Shown: positions 1 through 10,775 of the stretch, piece by piece
Position numbering within the stretch: position 1 is the first letter of the stretch
How the letters are laid out: every line of letters begins with the position of its first letter
Assembly: GCF_003286085.1 (NCBI RefSeq)
Contig: NW_020825321.1
Coordinates: forward strand, 1,240,001-1,304,000
DNA length: 64,000 bases
Origin: Drosophila persimilis
Lineage: Eukaryota > Arthropoda > Insecta > Diptera > Drosophilidae
Direction: 5' to 3'
Notes under the pieces: generated by a model
What the model was told of the DNA's origin: nothing
Databases searched by the model: none
The model's input: only the letters and a program-made list of their open reading frames with translations
Translations under genes and position numbers: made by a program

Positions 1-27
1 TTGTGAGCAGGGCTAATTGTGCTAACT

Positions 28-1036
28 TTTTTTTTTTTTCTTGGACGTTGACATGCTATGACTGCATCTTTCAAGAGGCGATGCAGTTACTGCACCGTCA
101 AGTGGCCCGTGTGAAACCAGCAGAAGGCTGTTACGCGCGGATCCCAGGCAAAACGCAGCCCTCCCCCCGCCCAACCGACCGAGGGGCGCTGCCGCATGAC
201 GCACGGTGCGTAGCCGAACCGAACGCGAACATGCAAGAAAGATAGCAATTAGACTAATATTCGAGGAAAATTAGCACTAAACTTACTAAGAAACTAAGCA
301 TGCAATCAAAATACAAATACCACTACAATTACTAATTACTAGAAAGGTGTGTAAGGATTAGAAATTTAATAAGAGGAAGAGAATTAGTGGTGGATATAAT
401 ATGGTAGAGGGAATTATAATCCGAGCATAAGACCCTAAACGGTTCATGCAAGGAATAATTCGATCTACAAAGTGGAAGGAACAACGGTATAAAATTTCTA
501 GTCAGTCTAATAGGAATCGTGAAGTTTATGCGGCTCAACAGATCAGGGCTGTCTATGTCACCCCTGATCAAGTTGTGCATAAATATCACACCAAGCATTT
601 TTCTACGGTTAACTAAGGATGGGAGGTTTACTAATAGTAGTCTACTAGAATAAGATGGGAGTCTTACACCCGCATCCCAGTTAAGGCCCCGCAGAGCAAA
701 GAGTAAAAAGTGGTTCTGTACTGATTCTATACGGTCCTGGTGTACTTTGTACTGAGGGCACCATACACAGGAGCCGTATTCTAAGATCGGACGAACAAGC
801 GAGGTATAGAGAGTCTTTGTTATATAGGGGTCGTCAAATTCCTTTGACCACCTCTTTATAAAACCAAGCACGCCCATGGACTTATTTACCATGGTAGAAA
901 TGTGACCGGAAAACTTTAACTTGGGGTCTAAAATAACACCCAGATCATCCACCAGGGTAATTCTCTCAAGAGAACCACCAAATAGGGTATAGGGAGCCAA
1001 CAAAGGGCTAGAATAGAATAATAGAATCCTAAATAC
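28..1036 (-). mobile_element. CR1-like non-LTR retrotransposon, 3' fragment (copy A)
   Basis: The T run at 29-39 is the poly(A) tail of a minus-strand non-LTR element. Bases 40-331 match the 3' UTR of the fuller copy D (45,440-45,741) almost base for base, and 332-1,012 encode the end of its reverse transcriptase. The match stops in the 'gggctagaa' stretch and is followed by 22 bases (tagaataatagaatcctaaa...) that copy D lacks but copy B near 7,231 shares. 5' truncation is typical of target-primed reverse transcription. CR1 clade is inferred from RT style and the PHD-type ORF1 of copy D; a poly(A) tail is not the classic CR1 ending, so L2-like or another relative in the Jockey superfamily is possible. 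Confidence 0.8.
332..1012 (-). pseudogene. CR1-like RT C-terminal segment
   Basis: This is an open frame of about 225 codons ending at the native stop (last residues LSSN). It starts after the catalytic palm, at the block LDPKLKFSGHISTMVNK, and runs through the thumb-like block with LVRPILEYGSCVW. It has no YADD motif and no endonuclease, so it cannot be active. Relative to copy D it has scattered substitutions, for example VILDPKL where D has VMLDPKL. The in-frame extension upstream of 1,012 comes from neighbouring sequence and is not part of the enzyme. Confidence 0.8.
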
Positions 1037-1566
1037 GCTTGAGTCAGATTGTCGTTGTGATATGACCCTCTTTCTCGGTTGATAGTAGTCCATTGCTGTT
1101 CCAAAACTTTTACGCGATTATCCGTGGATACTTTGTCTTTTTTGAGTACGTTTATTGTAGCGTGGACAATTGCTGTTTGATTTTGAAGCAGATGTAGTAG
1201 GAAGTCTTCATTGATTTTAGCTTTTTCAATTAATTGAGTCATCTCCTCAGCGTATTTTGAGTCGAGAACACAAAAAAACGGGTTACTACATTTCCTATGA
1301 TATCCAGCGGTGATCTGCGCTTTCGACAATTTTTCACTAAAACGTTTCCTGTTTTTAGCTCGTTATACACATGTTGAAAGTGTTGAACTATGGAGTTGCA
1401 TGCCGGAATATTTTTTAGTTCAGGGCACATGTGTCGTAATTCTGACATTCCAGCAGACATTAGTTGCATACCCTCCAATATGGGTCCAAGTCATAGTATA
1501 AGATCATGGTCCAACCAGAAGTTGATATTCTTGATGTTCCAAGCTCCCCATAGAATATTACAGGCT
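1037..1566 (-). pseudogene. env-like remnant of the roo-like element
   Basis: Downstream of the integrase tail, different minus-strand frames carry an env-like segment: a polybasic CRKRRSP stretch (1,239-1,478 frame) followed by a block rich in heptad-like Leu/Ile and ending VLEQQW (928-1,329 frame). A hydrophobic stretch, LLVMLLILPLALS at about 1,580-1,620, precedes it and could be a signal or membrane segment. Polybasic cleavage sites followed by helical segments are known in the fusion-type env of roo and errantiviruses. The frame is broken at least once here and the C-terminal anchor is missing, so the gene is dead. The assignment is moderate. Confidence 0.5.
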
Positions 1567-2640
1567 TTATTGCGAGTTTATTGACTGTGACAATGCTAAT
1601 GGAAGTATGAGCAACATCACTAATAATGTTGTTGTAGGTAAAAATATTCTTGTTCGCTGTTTAAGTGGCTCATCATTTTCCGTGATGTCATTGATCACGT
1701 TGTTGGAAAGTTTGATTGCCACATCTTCTGGACATAGCGGAGCTAGACAAGTCATCGGGCGCTTGTTTACGCCAAATGCTGTCTTAACATCAACCACTCT
1801 TACTTGGTTGTCCTGTCCAGGATATGTCTTAATGATGCGACCCATTGGCCACTTCAATACTGGAAGGTTTTCTATCTTCACCAAAGCTAATAATCCTTCA
1901 GGTACGTTTGGTAAAGCGGTCTTCCACTTATGCCGAGCTTGCAATTTTTGGAGTTATTCCGTAGACCATTGTTTCCAGAATGAATTTTTTCAGCGCGATA
2001 CCAATTCACAGCGCTTTAACAATGTTTTTCCATGATAATCAGTGTTCACATCGGGTCAAAATGTATCCTGGAGTGAGCGCTGTTGGATCAGTTCGATCAT
2101 TTGGCATTGTAGTAATTAGTCGAGAATTGAGAATCGCTGCAATTTCGATCATCACTGTGCTTAGTTCTTCAAATGGCAAGAAGGTTGTGTTAATGAATGT
2201 TATCAGAATCTTTTTTGCTGATTTTACCGCCGCTTCCCAGAGGTTGCCAAACGACGGAGCTCTGGGGGAATGAATTTGAATTCTACTTGTTTTGTGTGGC
2301 AATGATTCGTGATCAGAGCAATTGCCTTTGAGCTTGATATAGCTTCTACTAATTCTTTGAGCTGGTTATTTCCACCCATTGCATTGTCGCATTGAAGAAT
2401 GTGACTGTAATGCTTAAGAATCGACGCAGGGCTGCCAAGAATGCATCTGTGGTCAGGTCGCTTACCAGCTCCAGGTGCACTGCCTTTGTGGAAAACCAGC
2501 AGAACACGGCGATATATGCTTCATCTGGTCTTATCTTATGGTGGATCGAAATTGGTCAACAGTAATCGACGCCTGCAATAAGAAATGGGCCCGCTTGTTT
2601 GACTCTTGCTGCTCTTTGCTGGCCGATAGCACGTGACGCC
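1567..2640 (-). pseudogene. BEL/Pao integrase, decayed
   Basis: Two recognisable blocks lie in minus-strand frames. At 2,039-2,302 is the end of the integrase core (FGNLWEAAVKSAKK, holding the third catalytic Glu, then LNSRLI and TPGYIL). At 1,567-1,944 is the C-terminal domain (LLALVKIENLPVLKWPMGRI, then RVVDVKTAFG). The sequence between 2,300 and 2,640 gives short integrase-like matches in shifting frames. The zinc-binding N-terminus and first two catalytic Asp residues are not readable. This is a pseudogene by multiple frameshifts. Confidence 0.7.
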
Positions 2641-3402
2641 ATTGTAACTGGCTTGTGAACGCCTGGATTTTGCCTATGCGAGTATGGTATGTTCATAATG
2701 ATGTGTTTATCCAGGATAGCACAATGGTGGAATCACTCCAAAAGCATCCTGGAACCGTGTTAATGTCCATGTGCAGATCCTGTCGGACTCGGTTTGTGAG
2801 TTCGGAACCAAAGACTGCACTGTTGCAAAGACAAGACTGTTGTGGAATAGTGTTTGCTGCAGTTAAACAGTCGTCAGCGTACAAATCGTTTTTTAGTGTT
2901 GATGATCCTACTGGATGATGACGTTGCTAGAAACGTAGCAGCTGTTGTCCCATATGTGACTGTTTTCAGGCGATAGTACCTGAGATCTTCGGAAGGGTTG
3001 TTTCTCCAGACTATCATCTGATGGAATTGATCCTCCGGACTCATCCACAATTGTCAGTACATCTTTTCTATGTCCGCTGTGAATACGTACTTAAGAGTCG
3101 AAATCGTAGCAAAACATAAGTCCGCTCTGAACTGTGGGTCCAGCATGCAGAATGTCGTTCAAAGATTTCCCGCTTGCTGATTTGCATGAGGCATCGAATA
3201 CTACCCGAAGCTTTGTGGTGGTGCTCTGAGGTCTAAGTACACAGTGTGGTATGAAGTAGTGTTTTTTAGGAACCTGTGATGCTGGCACCATCTTCATTTG
3301 TCCTCGTCCTTCATATTCTTCCATGAAATCCACATAACTCTTCCAAGTTTCTGTTGAGCTTCGCCGCTCCAACGCTAGGAATCTTTTTGTTGCGGTTTCC
3401 AA
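2641..3402 (-). pseudogene. BEL/Pao RT and RNase H remnants
   Basis: Block 3,091-3,402 carries the RT entry region (KLRVVFDASCKS, then SLNDILHAGPTVQSGLM), the signature of BEL/Pao RT finger motifs. At 2,693-2,884 a single short frame joins an RT motif C remnant (MYADDCLTAAN) almost directly to the RNase H block CFWSDSTIVLSWI. The RT palm/thumb and most of RNase H have therefore been lost or scrambled between them. No activity is possible. Confidence 0.7.
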
Positions 3403-3783
3403 AGACTCCCCCAGGGCTGAAGGGTGTTCGGAAAATGGGAGCTTTACAATAAACCGACCGTCTGAAGCTGTCTGAAGATTTTCTATAAAATGAGCTTCGC
3501 ACCGTGTTTCCAGTGCGTGGTTTGTCTTCCGTCTCTAGATTGTCCAGAGTCCAGAATCTTTCCATGAGCTCGTTTACTCCCTTTGCACAAATGGGTGAGG
3601 AACTGTGGGCAGATTTGACTTTTCCTGCCACAATCCATCCAAGTTTCGTGTTTTGTAGCGACGGGCCTGCTGTCCTTAGCTGCTTTTGATCTGGTAGCAG
3701 CAACGAGTAGTGCTCGGCTCCGATTAGCATTTGATTTTGCCTGGCTGATGGAAGTTTGGATCTGCCAGTGAAATCTTGCTTGG
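3403..3783 (-). pseudogene. BEL/Pao protease C-terminal part
   Basis: The minus-strand frame with MLIGAEHYSLLLPDQ followed by NTKLGWIVAGKV is the end of the BEL/Pao retropepsin-like domain, normally just upstream of RT. Its N-terminal half with the LLDSGS active site lies at about 4,290-4,400, on the other side of the solo LTR, so that insertion split this domain. A frameshift follows near 3,500. Confidence 0.7.
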
Positions 3784-4118
3784 TGTTTGTAGGGGGCGGA
3801 CGTGAAGCTCAAGTCTCCAACGACGATATGGATGATGAAGTGAAACCTCCTATAGCCGTAGCAAGAAAAGAAAATGCCGTGGTGCTTTGTGGTAAATGGG
3901 TATTATTTATTTCGGGGGGTCGCGCGGTCCTGCGTTTGAAACGGGGGTTGAAACGTCACTACTTAACTCTATGCCTTATGGTGATTTTTCTGCCGTGAGC
4001 GCCGTGTGGATCGTGGATTGTGGATCCGAGCGCCCCTCCGAGCGCGCGAGAGCGAGCCGGGACCGAGGCGCGCGGAGCCGGCACAGTGCGCGGAAACTGT
4101 CTACTGCTGGCCTGAACA
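3784..4118 (-). repeat. Solo LTR of a BEL/Pao element
   Basis: A 335-bp sequence with TGTT...AACA ends is flanked by perfect direct repeats CTTGG (3,779-3,783 and 4,119-4,123), the 5-bp duplication expected of BEL/Pao integrases. It is near-identical to the 5' LTR at 17,314-17,648. There is no primer site or coding sequence beside it, so it is a solo LTR left by recombination between two LTRs. It interrupts the protease domain of the roo-like host element. Minus orientation is assigned from the matching LTR at 17.3 kb, whose primer site lies on its left. Confidence 0.92.
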
Positions 4119-6530
4119 CTTGGTACGTTTAAGCTCTCTGTATCGAGTGCCTGAGCTGGCTGATCAGCTATTATCTGTGGTAATGCGAAAGCTTAAATTC
4201 TTTGCGTAAAACCATTGTGAAGGGATTTCATGAGCACATTTACTCGTGCTCTGCTGGTCTTTGATTGACCTCCAATTCCTTCGATCCGTAATGTTGTGTC
4301 TTTTAGTTTGAATGACAAAATTGATGCCATTCGTTCAGAGATCAAGTTTATCTGTGATCCTGAATCTAGCAGTGCTCTGAAGTTAGCAGCCTGCCCGTTG
4401 TTGGCTTCTGCTGCCACCTTTGCTGTGGCCAGTAGATTGTAACTGTTGTTACTTGCTGCACCAACCGTCGGGCCTCTTGATTCTGTAGCTGCACCCGATG
4501 CTGTTTCCAAATGTAGCATCGTGTTGTGCTTGTTGTCACAATTGAAGCAGTTTCGACCTGGGCATGCGTTTGTTTTGTGATTTGTTCTAAAGCAATTAAC
4601 GCACATTTTTTGTTTTTGTACCCAATTCAGTCGTTCTGAAGGAGATTTGGACGAAATTCTTCGAATGTCCGTTGAGCTTCTCAATGATTGCTCATACAAG
4701 GCCTTATTTGTAACATCCAGTTTGTTTCTGATAATGGCAATCAATATTGGATCCCATGTAGATATATTGATGCCTAATCCCTTGAGTGATGCAAGGGACT
4801 CTATGGTTGTTATGTACAACTCTTTTAATGACTTGGGATCGTCATTAATTGTTTGATGATTGAGGAAGCGGTTCAGTACTGTATTCGAAACATCTCTGGG
4901 ATTGTTGTATGCGTTAACTAGTATTTCCCAAGCGCCTTCATGATTTTCTTTCTTTAGATCGATATGTCGAATCAATCTTTCTGCCTCGCCGGTAACGGTG
5001 GTTTTAAGATACCACATCTTGTTCACCGTAGGCATGTTGGTTTCATGCATGAGAACAGATCGAAGAACTGGGTCGATTTGAATAAATCCCCATCAAACTT
5101 TGAGATGCTGCTGCGTGGAAGCTGCACGTTATCCGTGTTTGGTGTGGCTGATTTTGCCCATGCTTTTTGGACCTTACTTTCCAGTGTTAGGTAGGATGCC
5201 ATGTCCTCCTTCCACTGCGTCCTCGTATTCCTCATGAATTGTGAAGTGGACTTCCTGTGCTTGAGTCCATAGTGATTTTATCAAATCACTTGATGTGCGT
5301 CCTTTCACTTCCGAAAGTTGTTTCAGATTGCGTTTAACGGACTCTACTATGGCCTTTTATCGGCGACATAGTGAAAGCAATTTGCTGTAATCCTTCGAGG
5401 ACTTCTGGATCAGATCGCTTTCTTTGGGACCTACTGGAGGTTTCTCATGCTTTTCTTTAGGGACGATTCGACGTTCCCTACGAGCACTAGACGTTTGCGA
5501 TATCTTATCAATGCATTCGGTAAAATTCGTAATGTATTGTTTACATGTTGTACGTAAGTCTTCACAGAATTTTACGTATTCATCCGTTTTGTCTGTATCG
5601 CGAAGCTTGGAGTTTGTGTATCCATTCTATCTGTTTGTACTTATTACTTTTGACCCGTTGGGAGTGTTTTATTTGCTTTGCAGCTAGATACGCTCCGAAT
5701 CGAAACCGTTGTCGGTCAGAAAAGTGATAGTACAGGTGATTTGTTGGATGGAGGGATTTGTGCTGTTTCCAATCTATGGAACGCACGAAACAACAAAAAT
5801 TGATTGCCTCGGTGGTAATCGAATTCTATAGCTGTCTTTCTGTTGGCTGATAACCTGAATATGTCAGATTTGCCAAAGTGATACTCATTGGTAGGAGATG
5901 TTACCGTAAGTGTATGGCCGGATGCCAAATTTTTATTGAATATGTCTTGTTGACTGCTTCAATCTGATGTCCAAATCGAATCCTTTCACTGTAGCTTGTC
6001 TGACAGTTTGAAAGGATGACCAATGTCGGGGTCAGCAAATGTTAATGTGTGTGTGTAAGAAGCTGGGTTGCATACGGAACATAAACCGTCTACAGTTTGG
6101 TCGTCGCAACTAGAACTTGAACCAGTTGGACTACGGAGTGGGTATCCTACTCTGGGTGGGTCTGAAGACACGGCGACAGCCTTTGATGATTGCGATGGAA
6201 GATGAGTGACAGGCAGCTATGGTACTGTTTCTGATACTGACTTTATTAATGAAATTGATTCTTATTTATAGGTAACAAAAGGTACAAAAGGGATGAGTCT
6301 GTAAAAATATATGTTTATGTATTATGGTTAATTTCAATGTCTGGTGGGCAATTGCGACATGGTGATGGTCAGCAATTGCACCGTTCTCTTCGCCCTCTGC
6401 GGAGAGAGTGCATTGTCAGCAGAACTCACTGCAGTGGCTAGTATGTTGTCGTAAGGTTACATGTTAAATAAAACACTGTGTCACGGTGTCACTGTGTTAT
6501 GCTGACGGGTATTATAAACTATTAATTAAG
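4119..6530 (-). mobile_element. roo-like BEL/Pao element, gag half and leader (copy 1)
   Basis: This continues the element of 1,037-3,783. Gag and zinc-knuckle/protease coding lies at 4,193-5,235. From about 5,240 to 6,530 no convincing gene is visible; short frames occur but none resembles a known domain, and this part probably holds the gag N-terminus in broken frames, the leader and perhaps LTR remains. The whole block recurs at 17,649-20,060 with only a handful of substitutions and no length change (offset 13,530). Confidence 0.7.
4193..5235 (-). pseudogene. BEL/Pao gag with zinc knuckles and protease start (copy 1)
   Basis: The long frame 4,193-5,050 (285 codons) encodes gag C-terminal sequence, a CX2CX4HX4C knuckle (CVNCFRTNHKTNAC), a second BEL-type knuckle (CFNCDNKHNTMLH) and the protease active-site block ALLDSGSQINLIS. 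The gag part upstream continues in another frame to 5,235 (SSISKFDGDLFK). One frameshift therefore breaks gag, and the protease is cut off by the solo LTR. The protein predicted from 4,193-5,050 is identical to that from 17,723-18,580. Confidence 0.8.
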
Positions 6531-7254
6531 CATATTTCTGCAACTGAACAGCATGCTTTCAAAATACACTTAGAAATACCACTACAATTACTATTTACTA
6601 GAAAAGTGTGTAAAGATTAGTAATTTAATAAGAGGAAAAGAAGAAGTGGTGGATATAATATGGTAAAGGGTATAATACTCCGAGCATAAGACCCTAAACG
6701 GTTCATGCGAGAAATAATTCAATCTACAAAGTGGAATGAACAACGGTGTAAATTATCTAGTAGGTCTAATAGCAATCGGGAAGTTTATGCGGCTCAACAG
6801 ATCAGGGCTGTCTATGTCACCACTGATCAAGTTGTGCATCAAAATCACACCAAGCATTTTTCTACGGTTAACTAAGGATGGGAGGTTTACTAATAGCAGT
6901 CTACTAGAGTAAGATGGGAGTCTCACACCTTCATCCCAGTTTAGGCCCCGCAGAGCAAAGAGTAAAAAGTTTTTCTGTACTAATTCTATACGGCCCTGGT
7001 GTACTTTGTACTGAGGGCACCATACAAAGGAGAGTCTTTGTTATATAGGGGTCGTCAAATTCCTTTGACCACCTCTTTAAAAACCCAAGCAGGCCCATGG
7101 CCTTATTTACCATGGTAGAAATGTGTTCGGAAAACTTTAACTTGGGGTCTAACATAACACCCAGATCATCCACCAGGGTGATTCTCTCAAGAGAACCACG
7201 AAATAATGTATAGGGAGCCAACAAAGGGCTAGAATAGAATAATAGAATCCTAAA
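6531..7254 (-). mobile_element. CR1-like non-LTR fragment (copy B)
   Basis: This is a minus-strand RT C-terminal fragment related to copies A, C and D. It lacks the poly(A)-bearing 3' UTR. It shares with copy C a roughly 40-bp deletion around 7,027 ('catacaaaggagagtc') that A and D do not have, which fits its membership in the 13.5-kb-offset duplication. At 7,231 it leaves the duplication and carries the same 22-base extension as copy A before running into unrelated DNA at 7,255. Confidence 0.75.
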
Positions 7255-8057
7255 TACATTACAACAAAAGTCACTCGGGCTGGTAAAGGCAGATGCGGGG
7301 AATGAAAAAAAAAAAAAATTTTGTGGAAGTGCAGTTTAGCTGTCCCGGCAGAAGTCGCTGCTGCAGGCTTAAGGTGAGCGTAAAGCTGGTCCTTAATGGC
7401 GCGGGGTGATTGATGCTAGGGATGGATAGACGGAGGCAGTTAATGGAAATATAAAATATGTGATAGGGACTTACAAATTACAGTTGAACATTTTGTCGCT
7501 ATTCGATGTCGCAAGTGAACGTAAGTCACTGCCGTTCAACAAAAAAATGGACAGGGAGTTTGCGACGGACACATTGCCTGGTGGACTGTGATATCGAATA
7601 AATCTGTGATGGAATGTGATATTGGAATAAGTTAGAGTAAGTCATGTAGGTAAATGTTCATTTTAGTTTCGCACCTGTTTGTTTAAAACAAAGCCGCTTT
7701 CGTGTTTTGAACCTGTTGTCTGTCTGCCGAGATGTGGTGAGGAGTAGGTGGCCCGGGAGTCGTAAAGACAACCCGCGATACATCTGTTGTCATGGCAGAT
7801 CGGTATTATGGATGACAGGAACAAATCACAAGCAAAGTGAGCTCATGCACCGTGAGGCTTCTCGTTTATCGGCCATCGCTTAGAGCGATGACTAGAGTAG
7901 ATGACAGGCCACACAAAGGTGGTGTTCGTAATTGTAGGATATCCGTAGGGCGATTGTCAAGTGGAGCGCAGAAACTGTAGCAGTTACTGGTCCCGGCTAG
8001 TTACGTGTCCCCCTCTTAATGAGTCTTGTAAGAAGAAGAAGAACTGTTAGGAATTTT
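7255..8057. other. Unassigned spacer between CR1-like and DINE-1-like elements
   Basis: About 800 bp without a convincing reading frame. It begins after the shared CR1-like extension, has an A run at 7,308-7,320 and a purine-rich 'aagaagaagaagaa' just before the DINE-1 start. I recognise no domain, LTR or RNA gene; it may be old, truncated transposon sequence. Confidence 0.4.
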
Positions 8058-9180
8058 TATACCCGATACTCAAAATGAGTATTGGGGTATATTAGATTTG
8101 TGGTAAAAGTGGATGTGTGTAACGTCCAGAAGGAATCGTTTCCGACCCCATAAAGTATATATATTCTTGATCATCATCAATAGCCGAGTCAATTGAGCCA
8201 TGTCTGTCTGTCCGTCTGTCCGTCTGTCCGTCCGTCCGTCTGTCCGTCTGTCCGTCCCCTTCAGCGCCTAATGCTCAAAGACTATAAGAGCTAGAGCAAC
8301 GATGTTTTGGATCCAGACTTCTGTGATATGTCACTGCTCCAAAAATATTTCAAAACTTTGCCCCGCCCACTTCCGCCCCCACAAAGGGCGAAAATCTGTG
8401 GCATCCACAATTTCGACGATACGAGAAAACTAAAAACGCAGAATCGTAGAAGATGACTTTATCTTCTAGAGTGCAACATCTGAACCAGATCGTATAATTA
8501 TTACAGCCAGAATCACGAAAACAATTTCACTCTTTCTCGCTCTGTCTCACTCTAACACACAGGTTTCATGGTCGGTTTTGCCAATTGCAAAATATGAGTT
8601 CAAGGATCTCAGAACCTATAAAAGCCAGAGCAACCAAATTTGGTATCCACACTCCTGTGATATCGGACCTTGACCGTTTCCTGTCCAAATTTCGCCACAC
8701 CCCCTTCCGCCCCCGCAAAGGACGAAAATCTGAGGCAACCACAAATCTCAGAGACTATTAAGGCTAGAGTAACCAAATTTGGTACACACACTCCTTTAAG
8801 ATGTCACTATAAAACGTATATCTCAGAATTTCGCCCCACCCCCATCCGCCCCCACAAAGGACGAAAATCTGTTGCATCCACAATATTGCAGATTTGAGAA
8901 AACTAAAAACGCAGAATCATAGATAATAACCATATCTATCAGGTTGCTGAATCTGGATCAGATCAGATCATTTTCATAGCCAAAAGGAGCAAATCAATTT
9001 GCACTGGCTACGCAGCGCCCGACGTCACGCTCAGACTGATTTTCTGTCTCTCTCGCACGCACTCTTTGTCGTGTCGTTAAATATTAGCGGCGTCTGCCGG
9101 AGGAGAGCCATACTGACTTAGTATCGGGTATAACCGTAGAGTTGCGGTGTCCGCAGCAACTCACAACGTTCCCCCTCGTT
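8058..9180 (+). mobile_element. DINE-1/INE-1-like element (copy 1)
   Basis: It starts tatacccgatactcaaaatg, has a TCTG/TCCG microsatellite at 8,204-8,256, repeated blocks of the type 'cgcccccacaaaggacgaaaatctg', an inner inverted match to the start (agtatcgggtata, 9,119-9,132), a short hairpin (gttgcgg/ccgcagcaac, 9,141-9,160) and the end 'ccccctcgtt'. This is the architecture of the non-coding Helitron-related DINE-1/INE-1 elements of Drosophila. At least three other long copies and several fragments occur in the window. No protein is encoded. Confidence 0.85.
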
Positions 9181-9332
9181 GTTGTTAGGTTTTGTGTTGT
9201 GTTGAATGTGCTTGAAGTTTGAGTGTCTTATGTTATTATTTATTTATTCCAATATTTAATTGCATATATCTCGTTAACGGCGCTAGTTGGCGCAATATTT
9301 ATATCGGTATTTATTTATTTATTTATCGGAGT

Positions 9333-9595
9333 TGTTTGGAGGGTGGCGGATCGAGGTTCAATTTCCAACGGCGAGGTGTAGGTTCCAGTTTATTCTCTGG
9401 GTATTCGCGCGGTATGTACCGGTTGCAGCGGGGGTGAAAACGTAACTACTACTTATGGTGCTTTTTCTGCCGTGAGCGCCGTGTGGATCGTGGATTGTGG
9501 ATCCGAGCGCCACTCCGAGCGCGCGAGAGCGAGCCGGGCCCTAGGCGCGCGGAGCCGGCACAGTGCGCGGAAACTGTATAATGCTGGCCTGAACA
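9333..9595 (-). repeat. 3' LTR of a gag-protease BEL-family element
   Basis: 263 bp with TGTTTGG...CTGAACA ends. It aligns with the 335-bp BEL LTR (17,314-17,648) over its last ~160 bases and at both tips, but lacks about 70 bp of the middle. Next to it on the right is a pyrimidine run on the plus strand, i.e. a polypurine tract on the minus strand, which fixes it as the 3' LTR of a minus-strand element. The left flank GGAGT does not match the CTTGG flank of the LTR at 17.6 kb, so the two are not ends of one insertion. Confidence 0.75.
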
Positions 9596-9609
9596 TCCTC
9601 CCCCCCCCA
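9596..9609 (-). promoter_or_regulatory. Polypurine tract of the gag-protease BEL element
   Basis: The plus strand reads tcctcccccccccc, giving a G-rich purine tract on the minus strand directly against the LTR. This is where plus-strand DNA synthesis is primed in LTR retrotransposons. Confidence 0.7.
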
Positions 9610-9642
9610 CCCTTGCAGGATTGCAAAGTATAATGGGGTGGC

Positions 9643-10688
9643 CTATGGCTGGGTGCACGCCCCCGACACGATGCATCCAAAAACGGTGCTCTGGGCCACC
9701 GGCAGGCCGTCCTCACGCGCAAGGAACCCGGGCTGGATCACCTTCGGGTAGACATCTGCTCCCAAGATGAGCGAGATTGTAGCCGGTCGATGGAACTGTT
9801 CATCGGCAAGCCTAAGGTCACCGAAACGCGCCCGGACGGAATCGCTCAGCTGTCGGGTAGGCGTGCGGATGCGCAAACGGGGGGGCTCAAGGTCGAGCTT
9901 GAGCATCGTCTCCAACTGGAAGTCGCCCATTTTGGCGCGGATCACCGCAGTACACACTTTCTCGTCCCACACACAAGTGGTGGGCAACTTGAAGGCGCTG
10001 GCCAAGGAGTCGTCAATACAGCTCACCGGCGTGCATGGGTCGATGAGCGCCGCCGACTCGAAGTTTTTGGAACCCGTATCCAAGACCACCAGCGCCGTCG
10101 GGAGGATGATGAGGCTTCGATGTTGTAGAAGTGAGTCGACGGATGGTGCCGGGGTCCCTGCCACGGGGCGGCTCACGGGGAGACGATGGCGGCGGTCGGC
10201 GTGGGCCGACGTGGATGGCGACGATGCAGCCGGGGCTGAGCGGGCTGGACGCCGAGGTCGGCGTTTGACGTGGGGCGCTGTAGATGGCGACGATGTTCCT
10301 GAGGCCGAGCGGGCTACACGCCGAGGACGGCGTCTGACGTGGGGCGCTGTAGGTGTCGACGATGCTCCTGAGGCCGAGCGGACTGGACGACGAGACGAGG
10401 GTATGTGGAGTAGAGTGTGGTGGTTTTTGCCACACATCCGGCACAGCCGCCACTGCGACAATCCTGGCCGGAGTGTTGGTGGGCCAGGCAGTTCCCGCAA
10501 TATTTGTTAACGAGGACAGCTCGGAGTCTCTTCTCAGGGCTCAGGCGAAGGAAATGGTGACAGGTCCGCAGCGGATGAACTCCTCGGCAGACCCGGCAAC
10601 GGTACGAGTTGATCCCTCGATCACGACGGCTCTCCGTGGTGCGGCTGGCGCAGATCCGTGGGGCCTGTCTGGCCCCATGTCCATCCAT
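9643..10688 (-). pseudogene. BEL-type zinc-finger and protease-only polyprotein
   Basis: Frame 10,314-10,688 has BEL zinc knuckles (CRVCRGVHPLRTC and CGNCLAHQHSGQDC). A frameshift near 10,440 moves the reading to 9,643-10,500, which continues with a third knuckle (CRMCGKNHHTLLH), a ~90-residue Ser/Pro/Arg-rich stretch with three imperfect repeats (SASG-SS-TAPHVRRRPRR type), and a BEL protease domain (ALIDPCTPVSCID, LILGADVYPKVI, FGCIVSG). It then stops, only ~35 bp before the polypurine tract and LTR. There is no RT, RNase H or integrase after it. The upstream gag and primer site are lost at the junction near 10,700. Confidence 0.7.
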
Positions 10689-10775
10689 GTCTGGATGAGA
10701 ATGGAACTAGGATGGAATAGAGAAGTCGAAGAAGTATTAGTGCGGAGCTGTGAATGGGACAAGTGCACATTCACG

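Larger units (their letters stand above)
1037..3783 (-). mobile_element. roo-like BEL/Pao element, env-to-protease half
   Basis: On the minus strand, in decreasing coordinates, this holds the end of protease, RT, an RNase H scrap, integrase, and an env-like region. The order is that of BEL/Pao elements carrying a third domain (roo-like). The gag half continues at 4,119 beyond a solo LTR inserted at 3,784-4,118. The element is interrupted by many frame changes and internal losses. No 3' LTR is visible, because the left end runs into the CR1-like fragment at about 1,037. Family name is inferred; BEL/Pao membership is firm. Confidence 0.75.
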
